Assembly (NCBI GenBank): GCA_937926445.1
Contig: CALBAK010000028.1
Coordinates: 62,001 to 126,000 of the forward strand
Length of the DNA: 64,000 nucleotides
DNA from: an uncultured Alphaproteobacteria bacterium
GTDB taxonomy: Bacteria; Pseudomonadota; Alphaproteobacteria; Geminicoccales; Geminicoccaceae
Direction of reading: 5' to 3'
The notes under the pieces are model-generated. The model searched no databases. It worked only from the letters and a program-made list of their open reading frames with translations, and was not told where the DNA came from. Position numbers and translations under genes: made by a program. This document shows, piece by piece, positions 1 to 8,227 of this stretch (position 1 is the stretch's first letter; every line of letters starts with the position of its first letter).

Positions 1-1
1 C

Positions 2-655
2 GAGGATCTCAAGCGCCAGGCGGCCGGCAAGCTTCGGGGATACGTCCTCGATTTGCGGAACAATCCAGGGGGTCTGCTGGACCAAGCCGTGGCCGTGGCG
101 GATGCCTTTCTGGATCGTGGGGAGATCGTCTCGACGCGGGGTCGCCGCCCCGACAGCATCCAGCGTTTCAATGCTCGTCCCGGAGATGTTGCTGAAGGTC
201 TACCGATCGTCGTCTTGATCAACGGAGGGTCCGCTTCGGCTTCGGAAATCGTGGCCGGTGCCCTCCAGGATCAGCGCCGCGCCATCGTTATGGGCACACC
301 GTCATTCGGCAAGGGGTCGGTCCAAACCATTATGCCGATTGCGGGCCAAGGAGCGATCCGGTTGACGACGGCTCGTTATTATACGCCGTCCGGGGCGTCT
401 ATACAGGCGAAAGGGATCGTACCGGACATCGAAGTGCACGAGGCCAATGTCGAGCTCATCGACGATACTTCTGGTCGCCGAGAGGCGGATCTTCGGGGCC
501 GGCTGAGCAACGACAAGGAACCGTCCTCCAAGGGGGGTGCGTACCAGGGAAAGTCGTCCGGCACGTTGGACACAAGAGACTACCAGCTGGCCCGGGCGAT
601 CGATCTACTGCGCGGAATTGCGCTCTACGAGGGAAGGAACACCGCGCAGCGTTGA
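2..655 (+). CDS. ctpA: C-terminal processing peptidase (S41 family), 5' end outside window
   Basis: The frame is open from base 2, so this is the C-terminal part of a protein whose start lies left of the window. The first visible residues include the S41 core motif VLDLRNNPGG. The catalytic-serine motif GGSASASE and the catalytic-lysine motif GKGSVQT follow with normal spacing. These define a periplasmic serine/lysine-dyad tail-specific protease, which trims or degrades envelope proteins from their C termini. The last ~60 residues are hydrophilic and low in complexity. In many alphaproteobacteria ctpA lies upstream of a divergent polysaccharide deacetylase gene and rppH; here rppH follows after a long gap and no deacetylase is visible. 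The family call is firm; the physiological substrate is unknown. Confidence 0.93.
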   Translation, partial: EDLKRQAAGKLRGYVLDLRNNPGGLLDQAVAVADAFLDRGEIVSTRGRRPDSIQRFNARPGDVAEGLPIVVLINGGSASASEIVAGALQDQRRAIVMGTPSFGKGSVQTIMPIAGQGAIRLTTARYYTPSGASIQAKGIVPDIEVHEANVELIDDTSGRREADLRGRLSNDKEPSSKGGAYQGKSSGTLDTRDYQLARAIDLLRGIALYEGRNTAQR

Positions 656-1511
656 CATTTTCGGCCCGTGGCGAGCATGCCGAGAGAGGAGTCCCTCAAG
701 ACTTTTGCATGCCGCATCTCTTGGCGTTGGGCCCATGGTTTCGCCTCAATGCCTCAAGGGGTGATCTTGCCTAATCCTTTTTGTAACCAGTCGCTGCCGG
801 TTCCCAAAATTTGTGAAGGAACCGAAGCGCCATCGCAATCGGGAGTGTTGCAAGCCCTGCAGAAGTGCGCTGTCCCGGCCTCGTCGGAGGCAATGGGGTA
901 AACTCGCATCTCTATCGCCAATCTCGGGTTCGGCTCCTGATGCCGCGGCTCGAGCCGAAGATCGTTTTCGCATGACACGACTATTTCAGCTTCCAGTTGC
1001 CAAAAACCATTAATAACTAGCTCGGCGTACCGCAGTTAAGGCTTGAGCTCGCGATCCTCACAACACGTCAGCCGCGCGCGGCTTACCACATTGCATCGCA
1101 CCTCGACACTTCAAAGGTCGAAATTCCGGTCTCGATATATTTCCGTACTTGCGAGCGCGGCTCCCCGTCATAGCAACTGACATCTCTGACGCGTTCGTGG
1201 GTCGGGATCGGCGTGCGCCCAGCGTGGGAACCGACCGACAGAGACTGGTTCGGGCATCTCTCGATTCGCCGCCCGAGAGATCGCGATCCGTCCTTGAATG
1301 TTTGGATGTCCGCGCTGTTCGGACCCGTCGGTCCTTGCACTGCCTCGTGATGAAGGTACGATGATCGTTTGATGAAGCGGCCGACGACGGGGACGGAGTC
1401 ATTGGCGCCCGCCGCCGCTGCCTTCTGCGGCACATCTCGCGGCCACGGACAGACCTCCCAACTCGTGCGAGGTGGCGTTATCTCTTGCGTTGACGTACCG
1501 GGACAGGGGCG
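656..1511. other. Gene-poor stretch between ctpA and rppH
   Basis: I find no recognisable gene in these ~850 bases. The short open frames on either strand are arginine/serine-rich and look like shadows. The stretch is visibly less GC-rich than the right-hand part of the window, for example around 770-830 and 1005-1020. A five-base stem (GCCTC/GAGGC) near 880-895 lacks a T-run and is not a convincing terminator. In related genomes a polysaccharide deacetylase often sits here, so the stretch may be the eroded remains of a gene, but I could not align it to one. Confidence 0.5.
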
Positions 1512-2015
1512 GTGAATGTGACCGAGAGAGACGGCTACCACGAATCCTTGGAACCGAAGCCGGGTTATCGGCCGTGCGTCGGCATTTTTCTGATCGGACC
1601 GAACCAAACCGTGTTCGTCGGCCAGCGTCGCGACAAGCGCGAGCCGGCGTGGCAGATGCCCCAGGGAGGCATCGACGCCGGCGAGACACCCCTCCAAGCC
1701 GCGATTCGGGAACTCAACGAAGAGATCGGTACCGATCACGCTTTGTTCCTGGCAGAGAGTAAGATTTGGAGGTCGTACGATCTCCCGGTAGCCATTGCGA
1801 AACGGATGTGGCAGGGGCGGTACCGCGGGCAAACGCAGAAGTGGATGGCTTTTCGGTTTCTGGGTCGGGACTCTGATATTTTTCTCGACACGCCGCATCC
1901 GGAGTTCTCGACGTGGCGCTGGGCGTCGCCCGACGAGCTGATCGACCTGGTCGTACCCTTCAAGCGTTGCGTTTACTTCAGTGTCGTCGGCGAGTTCCGG
2001 CACCTATTGGCTTGA
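1512..2015 (+). CDS. rppH: RNA pyrophosphohydrolase (Nudix)
   Basis: The 167-residue protein has a complete Nudix box at about residues 52-74 (GGIDAGET...REL.EEIG). It also has the flanking RppH features PAWQMPQGG near residue 45 and a C-terminal WRW motif. RppH removes pyrophosphate from the 5' end of triphosphorylated mRNA and so starts 5'-dependent decay; homologues also hydrolyse diadenosine polyphosphates. The start is GTG at 1512, a few bases after a purine-rich ACAGGGGCGG; a second GTG at 1518 is possible. The length is normal for the family. The 3' end overlaps the tail of the disrupted gene on the opposite strand by 38 bases. Confidence 0.93.
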   Translation: MNVTERDGYHESLEPKPGYRPCVGIFLIGPNQTVFVGQRRDKREPAWQMPQGGIDAGETPLQAAIRELNEEIGTDHALFLAESKIWRSYDLPVAIAKRMWQGRYRGQTQKWMAFRFLGRDSDIFLDTPHPEFSTWRWASPDELIDLVVPFKRCVYFSVVGEFRHLLA

Positions 2016-2768
2016 CCGGCGCGTCGGATGTTCTCGCGTCGCTTGCCGGCCTTTTTGTCGTTGAGTGGGGCCCAGAGGCGGAGGATTCCGTTGAGACCGC
2101 GAAAGACGATGTCGCAACCTCCGAGGCATTGCAACCCGCCCTGTCGTTCTCGGCCCCTTCCTCTACCGCGGCTTGCACCCACTCGACCACGGACGGCAAA
2201 CTGACGAGGATTTCAAGGTAGACCGCGGCGTCACCCGCGAGACACACGGAGTTGCCGAAGAGATGCATGGCTTGGCCGGCATATAAAGCGTCGGCCATGC
2301 TGAAATCTCCGAAAAGATACGGACCTGCCGTCCCGAACTCGATGCGGCATATTTTCCAGATCTCGTCAAGTCGGCGTACGTCCTTCTGCACAGAACGTGA
2401 CAGGCGAGCCTGCGAAAAAAACGTTGCGTCACATCAAAGGGCAGCAGAGCTCGAAGCGCGCTCAGACCGCTCAACACCTCGCCGGCCACGGAGCGTGCCG
2501 AGGCCCGAGCCCTGGGATGGCTTGGCCAGAGGCCGGGCACGTCCTCGGCGAGAAACTCTCCAATCGCCAAAGCGCCCCAAATGGGAACACCGTCCACCAA
2601 CAATATGGGTGGCTCGATCGTAGGAGGCACGTGAAAAGACGTGACGTCTGCTGGGCTGGAACAGGTCTCGACGTGGAATATTAGACCTGCCTGCCGTAAG
2701 GCTATCCACGCTTGAAGCGAGCCTTCGGAGCTGGCGCTCTGACCGTTCAGTAACGTCATTTCAGCCAC
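1978..2768 (-). pseudogene. Glutathione S-transferase family gene, broken by a frameshift
   Basis: Two minus-strand frames together make one GST. The first, from 2768 (or the ATG at 2758), encodes a thioredoxin-like N domain with SSEGSLQAWIALRQAG, resembling the YfcF-type SSWSLR motif, followed by EPPILLVDG. The second, ending at 1978, encodes the helical C domain with FGDFSMADALYAG. The switch falls at a run of seven A (plus strand) near 2414-2420. One extra base there would give a continuous QRFFSQARLSRSVQKD reading. The C-terminal ~50 residues are low-complexity and overlap the end of rppH, so the original stop may also be lost. The alternatives are a sequencing error or transcriptional slippage at the homopolymer. 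Confidence 0.8.
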
Positions 2769-3397
2769 AGCTGCACCGACTTTTTTTCCCGCTTAGTGCG
2801 CGTCGAAATACCCTGAGTGATCCACCGCGGACGCCAACAGAGTCTAGTGACAAACGGGACGGTTCCGCTGCGCGGACGATCGAGCTCGAGCGGTTTTTTT
2901 TACCATCGGATCAATCGCGGGACGGCATCGAGATAGGCAGACTCCAGAGTTCCAACGGCTCGCCAAGCACCTGGTTCCCGACGCTGCCCGCAGGCGTCTT
3001 CGACGGATTAATCCGCACGTGAACGACCGGGATGGCGACGAGGCGCTCCCTATCGCTCCTAGGAGCGCTCGTCGACCCCCCGATTGATCGGCACCGTTTA
3101 GATCCGGTCCCGCGATGGAGAAGCCAGAGAGCCCAATTCGGGCACGGCGGCGACCCAACGCACTTTCGCAGAATGGGGGGGCGTGGCTGCCGAAGTCGAC
3201 TTGGACAAGCGCTTCAAGGAGGGTATGAAAGCGCCTGTTCGGTCGGGACGCGCCCGCGTGCGTTCTCGACGGGCACTCCGCTCCAGGCGGTTTCGGTCGT
3301 TGGTATGACGTCCCGACCTTTCGCGTTTCGGACACGTCGCGTCGAGGCGACCCGAAAACCCGAAAGGATCGACACAGAGGAAAACAGGGGAGGTCGT
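2769..3397. other. Gene-poor stretch upstream of the cyclase gene
   Basis: I see no nameable gene here. A run of eight T lies at about 2894-2901, preceded by a weak CCGCT/AGCGG pairing; this is not convincing as a terminator because no gene reads into it. A minus-strand frame from about 3080 to a stop at 2911 reads plausibly protein-like (VAIPVVHVRINPSKTPAG) but has no evident start, and I cannot assign it to a family. It may be a remnant. Confidence 0.4.
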
Positions 3398-4459
3398 ATG
3401 TACAGGGCTTGGGTTGTGATCACGGCTGCGATCGGCGCCGCCGTGATGAGTACCGCACAGACCAACGCATGCACGCCCGACAATTGGCAGACCTGTAAGG
3501 GTAAGCCCTGGGTCGACGGTGATACGATGGAAACGCCGCTCGGCTCCAAGTGGTGGCCCCACCCGATCTGGGGCGCAGGCGACGAAGCCGGCTCGACCAA
3601 TTGGTACACGAAGCCGGAGGTCGTCCTTCGAGCCCTGCGTGAGGCCGACAAGGGCAAAGTATACAAGCTCGGCCAGCCCTACGACAGCGAGATGCCGCTG
3701 TTCGGCTCACGGCGGTTCACGCTGCGGATCCCGGGTACGCCCACCGGCGGGCCGTTCGGCGCGAACAAGATCATCTGGCACGACGAGTTCCTCGCGACCG
3801 AGGTCGGTCAGGTGGGCACCCAGTTCGACGGACTCGGGCATATCGGCGTGCAGGTAGGAGGTCCCGGGGATAAGTCCAACATGCGCTACTACAACGGCTT
3901 CACCGAGGCCGAGATCGGGGACGCATACGGCCTCAAGAAGCTCGGGGTGGAGAAACTGAAGCCGATCGTGGCGCGCGGCGTTCTGCTGGATATAGCCGGC
4001 GCCAAGGGCGTCGAGATGCTGGACGCCGGGTACGAGATCACGATGGCCGACGTGCGTCTCGCCCTGGAGAAACAGGGAATGAAAGATTTTCAGTTCGCGG
4101 AGGGCGACGCGATTGCCTTTTACACGGGCTGGTCGAAGCTCTGGAAGAAGGACAATGCCAAATTCAACTCCGGTGAGCCGGGCTACGGGATGGAGGTGGC
4201 TCGGTGGATGGCCGAAACGGTCAAAGCCGGTGTCACTATTGCAGATACCTGGGCGGGAGAGGTAGTCCCGAACGCGGATCCGGCCTGTGCCTTCTGCGTG
4301 CACACCTACCTGCAAACCCGCCATGGCATCGTCAACCAGGAGAACGCGAAGCTGGACGACCTGGTCCGGGACCGCGTTTGGGTCTTTGCGTATATTTTCA
4401 GCCCGGCACCGATCGTCGGTGCGACGGGGTCGATGGGCGCGCCGATCGCGATCGACTGA
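3398..4459 (+). CDS. Secreted cyclase-family (kynurenine formamidase-like) protein
   Basis: The protein has 353 residues from the ATG at 3398, which follows a strong GGGGAGG. The frame is open further upstream, but the protein-like part starts here with a hydrophobic signal peptide (about residues 4-22). The mature part belongs to the cyclase/kynurenine-formamidase superfamily, metal-dependent hydrolases of amides and lactones. The hallmark HxGTHxDxPxH site appears as QVGTQFDGLGH: the Asp and the last His remain, while the first two His are Gln. Homologues with GTQ.D exist in the longer cyclase branch, so it may still be active with altered metal binding. Substrate unknown. An ABC operon begins 74 bases downstream on the same strand; co-transcription is possible. 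Confidence 0.78.
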   Translation: MYRAWVVITAAIGAAVMSTAQTNACTPDNWQTCKGKPWVDGDTMETPLGSKWWPHPIWGAGDEAGSTNWYTKPEVVLRALREADKGKVYKLGQPYDSEMPLFGSRRFTLRIPGTPTGGPFGANKIIWHDEFLATEVGQVGTQFDGLGHIGVQVGGPGDKSNMRYYNGFTEAEIGDAYGLKKLGVEKLKPIVARGVLLDIAGAKGVEMLDAGYEITMADVRLALEKQGMKDFQFAEGDAIAFYTGWSKLWKKDNAKFNSGEPGYGMEVARWMAETVKAGVTIADTWAGEVVPNADPACAFCVHTYLQTRHGIVNQENAKLDDLVRDRVWVFAYIFSPAPIVGATGSMGAPIAID

Positions 4460-4533
4460 CGTGTCTCCACGCGTTGGGTGAGAAGAGCGGTGGGGGCGGC
4501 AAATGATCGCCCCCGCCCGAACTGGTAGTCGCA

Positions 4534-5205
4534 GTGTTGAAACGTATAGAGGCCGGTGCGGCTTCGGTAGTTCTTGTTGAGAAACTTCGTATCGTCATTG
4601 CCGGTCGGAAGCTCGTGAGCCTCGACCGCTGGGAGTTGCGCGAGCGTGACAGAGCCCTCGTGCTGGGGCCATCGGGCAGCGGAAAAACCAGCTTCCTGCA
4701 CGTCCTCGCTGGGCTTCGCCTACCAGAAGCCGGGAGAGTATCCATTGTCGGGCAAGACCTCGGTGCCTTGCGGGAAACTCGGCGTGACGCGTTGCGCGGG
4801 CGCCGCATCGGATACGTGTTGCAGACGCTGCATTTGGTAAGTGCGCTTTCGGTTCTGGACAACCTTCGCTTGGCGGCTTTTCTCGCCGGCAATCGCGTGC
4901 CCGAGACGGAGTTGCGATCACTTCTCAAAGATGTCGGACTCGAGGATCGAGCGAACGCACGAACATTCGAGCTCAGCCAAGGCGAGGCGCAACGGGTCGC
5001 GATCGCGCGCGCACTCGTCAACAGGCCGGTGCTCGTGCTCGCTGATGAGCCGACCTCGGCACTAGACGACCGCAGTGCGCGTTCTGTTCTCGATCTCCTC
5101 TTGAAGACAACCTCGGAGCGCGGCGCGGCTCTGGTCGTGGCAACGCACGACGCGCGGCTTCTTCCCTTCTTCAGCCAACGCCTCGAGCTCGGATCAGATG
5201 GATGA
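4534..5205 (+). CDS. ABC transporter ATP-binding protein (LolD/MacB-like)
   Basis: This 223-residue nucleotide-binding subunit shows Walker A GPSGSGKTS, a Q-loop around YVLQTLHLV, a signature in the form LSQGEAQRVAIARA, Walker [14 protein letters not shown] and an H-loop THDARL. The start is GTG at 4534. The ATPase class that pairs with FtsX-like permeases powers mechanotransmission or export across the envelope rather than classical import. The next gene starts inside this stop codon (ATGA, 5202-5205), so the two are translationally coupled. With the DUF3299 gene behind them they form a three-gene operon. I recall a comparable ATPase/permease/DUF3299 set in zinc-responsive zrg loci of Vibrio, but no DUF2796 partner is visible here, so metal transport is only a hypothesis. 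Confidence 0.88.
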   Translation: MLKRIEAGAASVVLVEKLRIVIAGRKLVSLDRWELRERDRALVLGPSGSGKTSFLHVLAGLRLPEAGRVSIVGQDLGALRETRRDALRGRRIGYVLQTLHLVSALSVLDNLRLAAFLAGNRVPETELRSLLKDVGLEDRANARTFELSQGEAQRVAIARALVNRPVLVLADEPTSALDDRSARSVLDLLLKTTSERGAALVVATHDARLLPFFSQRLELGSDG

Positions 5206-6404
5206 CGCTGGTCAAAGTCGGCCTGGCTTACCTGCGGTTGCGCTCGGGAACGACAATCCTGAACGTCACTCTCGTTGCTCTCGGGGTGCTGATCGTTGTA
5301 TTCGTCCTTCTCGTCGGAAATCAGCTTCGCGAGCGAGTCGAGCGGGAAATACAGGGCATCGATCTCGTTGTCGGAGCGAAGGGAAGCCCGCTGCAACTTA
5401 TCCTCTCGGTCGTTTTCCAAATCGATGTTCCGAGCGGGAACATCCGGACCGACGATGTCGGTTTTCTTCGGAACCATCCGCAGGTCGCGAGCGCGATCTT
5501 CGTAGCCATGGGGGACAGCGCTTTCGGCTTCCGCCTTCTCGGCACCGAGCCTACGTTCCTTAACGAGCGGCGGGTGTCGATCGGCGAGGGTCGTGTGTGG
5601 CAGGAACCCATGGAGGCGGTTCTCGGCGCAGAGGTCGCGCGCGCCACCGGGCTGCGCCCGGGTGCGCAATTTCTGGGGTCGCATGGTCTCGCCGGAGGGA
5701 TCGCCCACGCCGATCATCCCTACATCGTAGTGGGCATCGCGCGGCCGACCGGCACCGTCGTGGATCGGCTGATCCTAACGTCGCTCGAGAGCGTTTGGCG
5801 CGTCCATGAGCCGCGCGGATCGCTCCCATCTTCTTCGCAGCATGATGGCGAGAACCGGGAGATCACGGCGGTCCTCGTCCGCTATCGAACGCCGCTTGCC
5901 GCGATCCAGCTACCGAGGCTCGTCAATGCCAAGCCTATGCTCATCGGCGCGGCGCCGGCTTTCGAGGCGGCACGGCTGTTGAGCCTTGTAGGATTCGGCC
6001 TCGATGCGCTTCGGGTTTTTGCCGGGGTGATCCTGGCCACGGCCGCGGGCTCGGTGCTCGTTGCTCTCACCAACGCGCTTTCCGAGCGTCGGGCCGACCT
6101 CGCTCTGATGCGCGTCCTCGGCGCCAGTCGTAGCCTCCTGATCCGACTGCTCCTCCTCGAGGCAGTGCTCCTCGCCGGTGCAGGCTTGATCCTGGGCCTG
6201 TCGCTCGCTCACCTCTCCCTTGAGCTCCTCGCTCGTATCGTACCGGAGGCGGGAGCGGCTGGGCTGTCGGGGATCGCTTTCGTGCCCGGAGAGCTCTGGC
6301 TCGTAGCAGGAGCATTTGTCTTGGCGATCGTTGCGGCTGCGGTGCCGGCGGTCCGGGCCTACCGCGCAGACCTTGTCGGCACCCTTGCTCGGGGATACGG
6401 CTGA
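5202..6404 (+). CDS. FtsX/MacB-like ABC transporter permease
   Basis: This 400-residue membrane protein has one N-terminal transmembrane helix (about residues 18-40), a long periplasmic domain and three C-terminal helices (about 265-395), the usual four-helix FtsX-like layout. The motif LVVGAKGSPLQL near residue 55 is characteristic of one branch of these permeases. Before the second helix the chain reads LRVFAGVILATAAG, and a coupling stretch ALMRVLGAS follows, as in MacB-type proteins. It overlaps the ATPase gene by four bases and is followed two bases later by the DUF3299 gene, so the three almost certainly act together. The cargo is unknown; no dedicated outer-membrane factor or periplasmic adaptor is encoded next to it. 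Confidence 0.87.
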   Translation: MTLVKVGLAYLRLRSGTTILNVTLVALGVLIVVFVLLVGNQLRERVEREIQGIDLVVGAKGSPLQLILSVVFQIDVPSGNIRTDDVGFLRNHPQVASAIFVAMGDSAFGFRLLGTEPTFLNERRVSIGEGRVWQEPMEAVLGAEVARATGLRPGAQFLGSHGLAGGIAHADHPYIVVGIARPTGTVVDRLILTSLESVWRVHEPRGSLPSSSQHDGENREITAVLVRYRTPLAAIQLPRLVNAKPMLIGAAPAFEAARLLSLVGFGLDALRVFAGVILATAAGSVLVALTNALSERRADLALMRVLGASRSLLIRLLLLEAVLLAGAGLILGLSLAHLSLELLARIVPEAGAAGLSGIAFVPGELWLVAGAFVLAIVAAAVPAVRAYRADLVGTLARGYG

Positions 6405-6406
6405 GC

Positions 6407-6919
6407 ATGCTGAAAGTCCGGTCCGCGGCCGTCGGTGCACTCCTTCTGATCTTCGGCCTATTTTGTCCTGCTGAAGCGTTCGTGCTCGGCCAAACGCCCG
6501 GCACGGTCGTTCGTGATCATGACCCGAAGTTGCTGGAGCGGGCGGGCGTGGTCTCTTGGGATACGCTTCGCGAGCTCGATATCGTTTACGAGACGAAGGG
6601 CCCGGGAATGACCGATTTCCGGACCAACTTCACTTCTCGCCTTCTGGAACTCGATGGGAAATCGGCGAAATTGATCGGTTTTATTTATCCTCTTGAAGCT
6701 GCGGAAAAGCATCAACGCTTTCTTCTTTCGGCCTACCCGCCGAGCTGCCCGTTCTGTCTTCCGGGCAACGCTACCGAGATGGTCGAGGTGTTCGCCCGTG
6801 CTCCCATAGCCTTTACCTATGACCTCCTCGTACTGGAGGGCCGGTTCGAGCTTCTGCGTGACGATCCCACGGGATTGCTCTACCGTCTTCACGACGCGAG
6901 AGCGATCCCCCTCGACTGA
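6407..6919 (+). CDS. DUF3299 family periplasmic protein
   Basis: The 170-residue protein starts at the ATG two bases after the permease stop and opens with a signal peptide ending near AEA (about residue 24). The mature domain carries the DUF3299 hallmark YPPSCPFCLPG: a CxxC pair followed by LPG that could bind a metal or take part in thiol chemistry. The family is found beside ABC ATPase/FtsX-permease pairs in many Proteobacteria, which supports a periplasmic partner role. Its biochemical function is not established. The CxxC and the context make metal handling a reasonable inference, but nothing in the sequence proves it. Confidence 0.8.
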   Translation: MLKVRSAAVGALLLIFGLFCPAEAFVLGQTPGTVVRDHDPKLLERAGVVSWDTLRELDIVYETKGPGMTDFRTNFTSRLLELDGKSAKLIGFIYPLEAAEKHQRFLLSAYPPSCPFCLPGNATEMVEVFARAPIAFTYDLLVLEGRFELLRDDPTGLLYRLHDARAIPLD

Positions 6920-7094
6920 GGCAAGAAGCAGGGCCTTGCCGTCCCGAGCACCGTGGTGGCGCTCGCGAGATGGACCTTCCCGCCGACGCAAGGTGATCTC
7001 GGGAATCTCCGCCGACGAAGCGCGGAGGCACCGGCACTTCCGGCTCGCGATCTCGGCCCTGGCAGCGCAGGCGGGGCGGCTTACCTAAAGGGCC

Positions 7095-7685
7095 ATGAAC
7101 GAGGCTATCCGTGGTTACTTCGGCGTCGGAGCGGAGGGGATCAGCAAGCCCGGGAACCTGGGAGCGCTGGTCCGTACCGCTCACGCTTTCGGTGCGAGCT
7201 TCCTGTTCTTCGTGAACGCCTATTGGCGAGCGCGAGAGGCGATATCGGACACCTCCCGCGCGGAGCGAAACGTGCCGCTCTTCGAAGCTGTTTCCGTCGA
7301 CGAGCTCCTGCTTCCTCGAATGTGTAAACTAGTTGGTGTCGAGCTGACCGACGCGGCCACTCCGTTGCCGAGCTTCCGACATCCGTTGAATGCGGCGTAC
7401 GTCTTCGGGCCCGAGCGTGGGGCGTTGTCCCCACAAATGTTGGCGCGCTGCGATTGGGTGGTCAAAATCCCGACACGGTTCAGCATCAACCTCGGCATCG
7501 CGGTCGGTATCGTGCTTTACGATCGCTTTCTCTGTTACGGCCGTTATGCGCCCCGCCCAGTTCGTTCCGGTGCACCGACCGAGACCCTCGCCCCGCATGT
7601 GCCCGGTGCTCCAGTGTTTCGTAATTCGCCGGGACGTTCGGATTCGGCTAGAAATACGCCCCGAGACGGAGACCTGCAATCTTGA
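7095..7685 (+). CDS. TrmH/SpoU-family RNA methyltransferase
   Basis: The 196-residue protein shows the three SPOUT methyltransferase motifs in order: NLGALVRTAHAFGA (motif 1), FGPERGALS (motif 2) and SINLGIAVGIVLYDR (motif 3, the knotted SAM site). It opens with GYFGVGAEGISKPGN, typical of a stand-alone alphaproteobacterial subgroup that lacks an N-terminal RNA-binding extension. It probably 2'-O-methylates a ribose in tRNA or rRNA, using S-adenosylmethionine. The exact target cannot be read from the sequence. The C-terminal ~40 residues are hydrophilic and variable. The next gene's longest frame overlaps the end, but its likelier ATG lies 26 bases downstream. Confidence 0.9.
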   Translation: MNEAIRGYFGVGAEGISKPGNLGALVRTAHAFGASFLFFVNAYWRAREAISDTSRAERNVPLFEAVSVDELLLPRMCKLVGVELTDAATPLPSFRHPLNAAYVFGPERGALSPQMLARCDWVVKIPTRFSINLGIAVGIVLYDRFLCYGRYAPRPVRSGAPTETLAPHVPGAPVFRNSPGRSDSARNTPRDGDLQS

Positions 7686-7711
7686 GGTACGGGCGTCCTC
7701 GACACGATGAG

Positions 7712-8227
7712 ATGATTGCGAATTTCGTCATATTTCTGATCTTCGGCATCGTCCTTTTTTGGGAAAGACCGGCGTTCGGCGGGTTCGTCGAACGGTTCCG
7801 CGATTGGAGCCTCTATGTTCACGAAGATCCTTCCGGGAAGATTTGCTTCATCGTCTCCCTTCCAACGAAACAAGAGGGAACTTTCACCCGGCGAGGCCAG
7901 CCTCGCCTGTTCGTGACACAGTTCGGCGGCGAAAATGCGAGACAGGAAGTCTCTGTCGACCCGGGTTACACCTACCGCAGCGGCAGCGTCGTCGAGGCCG
8001 TCGTCGGCGAAGTCCGGTTCGAGCTCTTCACCGAAAAAGACCGCGCTTGGGCGCGAAGCGCCGTCGACGACGCCCGGTTGATCGATGCTATGCGCCGCGG
8101 CAACCAGATTCAGATCCGTGGCACATCGATCCGCGACACCTGGTCGCTCGATACGTACTCGTTGGCCGGCTTCAGCGCCGCCTACCGTGCGATGATGGAG
8201 ACCTGTCGGAATGCTCGGACTCGCTGA
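7712..8227 (+). CDS. Invasion-associated locus B (IalB) family protein
   Basis: From the ATG at 7712 the protein has 171 residues and begins with a signal peptide ([16 protein letters not shown]). An upstream TTG at 7682 would add ten charged residues before the signal and is less likely. The mature domain matches the IalB family: an N-terminal [11 protein letters not shown] followed by a paired core with [12 protein letters not shown], and a late [14 protein letters not shown]. These are small periplasmic proteins, common in alphaproteobacteria. They are named after a Bartonella virulence locus, but most lie in free-living species and have no defined activity. The rlmN start overlaps its last 17 bases, implying co-transcription. 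Confidence 0.8.
   Translation: MIANFVIFLIFGIVLFWERPAFGGFVERFRDWSLYVHEDPSGKICFIVSLPTKQEGTFTRRGQPRLFVTQFGGENARQEVSVDPGYTYRSGSVVEAVVGEVRFELFTEKDRAWARSAVDDARLIDAMRRGNQIQIRGTSIRDTWSLDTYSLAGFSAAYRAMMETCRNARTR

Noticed and set aside
2911-3080. Protein-like minus-strand frame before the cyclase gene
   Set aside because: No start codon and no family match; too short to call a gene, mentioned only within the region entry.
6920-7094. Short plus-strand frame ending in ISADEARRHRHFRLAIS
   Set aside because: Too short, without a start or ribosome-binding site, and no recognised family.
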